Below, piece after piece: positions 12,272 through 13,259 of a DNA stretch of 13,259 nt. A program made the translations under genes and the position numbers. Within the stretch, counting starts at the first letter, position 1; each line of letters opens with the position of its first letter. The notes beneath the pieces were generated by a model. That model was not told the DNA's origin. It worked only from the letters and a program-made list of their open reading frames with translations, and searched no databases. This stretch comes from Actinomycetota bacterium (GTDB lineage: Bacteria; Actinomycetota; Actinomycetes; S36-B12): contig RGQW01000027.1 in assembly GCA_010029945.1 (NCBI GenBank), forward strand, positions 1-13,259, in the 5' to 3' direction.

Positions 12272-13259
12272 GTCACTCCACCTTCGATCACGGCGACATC
12301 TCGGTGCCGGCCTGATGAGACAAGCTCGGCTGTTCTCTCCAAGCCGATGTACATCTCTTCGAACGAGGTGTAGAGGGGCGCGACCGCGACGCGAATGGTG
12401 TTCGGCTTTCGGTAGTCCGGAATCACATTGGCGATCTGCCGCATAGCAACCGAAATCTTGTCGGCCTCCGGGTGCGTCAGCGACAGGTGTCCGCCTCGAT
12501 GTTCGGCGGATCGGGGAGTGTCGAGACCGAATCCCAGCGGTTCGAGCCACTGATCGAACAAGTCGATCATGAAGGACGTCCCCTCTGCGCACTTGGCCTC
12601 TATTCGATCCATCCGGGCCTCGGCGATGATCGCCATGGACTCCTCCACGGCGGTCAGACCGACGATCGAAGGGCTCGCTATCTGGAAGCCACGCATCCCT
12701 GAGGCTCGTTCGAATGTCGGCCCCATCGTGAATTGATCTCTCTGCCCGAACCAGCCGTCGATCGGCGTGCGAAGGGTGTCGTGAAGATCCGAGCGCACAT
12801 ACATCCAGGCGGGAGACCCCGGGCCTGAGTTGCAGTACTTGTAGGTGCACCCCACGGCAATGTCGACGCCCCACTCATCGAAGCGAAGGTCGATCGAGCC
12901 AACGGCGTGCGAGGCATCCCACAACACATACGCGCCGTGATCGCGGGCGGCCTTCGTCAGTGCGGGCACGTCCTGACGTGCCCCTGATCGGTAGTTGACG
13001 ATCTGCACACACACGAGAGCGACGTCGTCGTCGAGATACTCGGCGAGAATCTCGGGGGTGATGCGCTCGCACTCCGCGACGTCGGGGGACTCATTGGGGA
13101 TCGTCACCAGTCGCATCCCCAGATCCGCAGCGATTCCCTGGAGGATGTAGCGATCGGTGGGAAAGTTTGCTTCATCGACGACGATGGTTGATCGCCCCGG
13201 CCTGTCCTTGATGGCGGCCAACGCCAGCCGGTAGAGGTTCACCGAGGTGCTGGTCACCG
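12268..13259 (-). CDS. kynU: Kynureninase (N-terminus beyond window)
   Basis: This PLP-dependent enzyme cleaves kynurenine (or 3-hydroxykynurenine) to anthranilate (or 3-hydroxyanthranilate) and alanine. About 330 residues are present; the usual length is around 410, so the start lies past the window edge. Visible features are TSTSVNLYRL at the edge (cofactor phosphate region), WDASHAVGSIDL with the Asp that contacts the PLP ring, the PLP lysine in GCTYKYCNSGPGSPAW (codon 12838-12840), and a C-terminal half with GGHLSLTHP and RVAVAPLY. Its TGA overlaps the dioxygenase ATG by 4 bp. The first visible GTG is probably internal. With the dioxygenase it forms a Trp-to-anthranilate route that needs formamidase activity from elsewhere. 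Confidence 0.95.
   Translation of the reverse strand, partial: VTSTSVNLYRLALAAIKDRPGRSTIVVDEANFPTDRYILQGIAADLGMRLVTIPNESPDVAECERITPEILAEYLDDDVALVCVQIVNYRSGARQDVPALTKAARDHGAYVLWDASHAVGSIDLRFDEWGVDIAVGCTYKYCNSGPGSPAWMYVRSDLHDTLRTPIDGWFGQRDQFTMGPTFERASGMRGFQIASPSIVGLTAVEESMAIIAEARMDRIEAKCAEGTSFMIDLFDQWLEPLGFGLDTPRSAEHRGGHLSLTHPEADKISVAMRQIANVIPDYRKPNTIRVAVAPLYTSFEEMYIGLERTAELVSSGRHRDVAVIEGGVT

Noticed and set aside
11477..12874. 465-aa protein ending in the tryptophan dioxygenase
   Set aside because: The first 200 codons are an out-of-frame reading of kynureninase. The dioxygenase has its own ATG with ribosome binding site at 12271.

Overview
This window comes from a high-GC, actinobacterial-type chromosome (Actinomycetota). 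The evidence is a GC content near 70% in the core genes, frequent GTG starts, many start/stop overlaps of the GTGA, ATGA and TGATG type, and the order dgt, dnaG, small conserved protein, tRNA-Asn. The genus cannot be fixed from the sequence alone.

Layout. Positions 1-3713 are a plus-strand housekeeping run: the His-rich tail of an unidentified upstream gene, a dGTPase-family triphosphohydrolase (dgt), DNA primase (dnaG) and a 169-aa protein overlapping dnaG by 4 bp. A tRNA-Asn(GTT) gene follows at 3751-3823. From the tRNA 3' half to 5947 lies a block of about 2.1 kb bounded by two identical 47-bp copies of the tRNA 3' half, which looks like attL/attR of an integrated element. It has no integrase. 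It holds a secreted seven-bladed beta-propeller protein of lower GC, a 98-bp relic of a response-regulator gene, and otherwise gene-poor sequence.

Positions 5919-8350 carry a minus-strand NarL/LuxR-type two-component system (response regulator first, then an eight-TM histidine kinase). The kinase stop codon and last codons lie inside the displaced tRNA fragment. Positions 8464-9843 encode a Tat-exported flavin amine oxidase whose conserved C-terminal FAD-binding segment sits at the N-terminus, ahead of the Rossmann motif, so it looks circularly permuted. Positions 9862-10648 hold three small minus-strand genes: two coupled small membrane proteins and one small soluble protein.

Positions 10800-13259 form a tightly overlapping minus-strand operon, kynureninase (partial) - tryptophan 2,3-dioxygenase - class I glutamine amidotransferase. 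The first two enzymes belong to tryptophan catabolism through kynurenine to anthranilate; the job of the amidotransferase there is open.

The observations most worth following are the permuted amine oxidase, the integrase-less element in tRNA-Asn whose repeat rebuilds both the tRNA and the 3' end of the kinase gene, and the response-regulator relic, whose differences from the resident gene are all synonymous except at its degraded edge.
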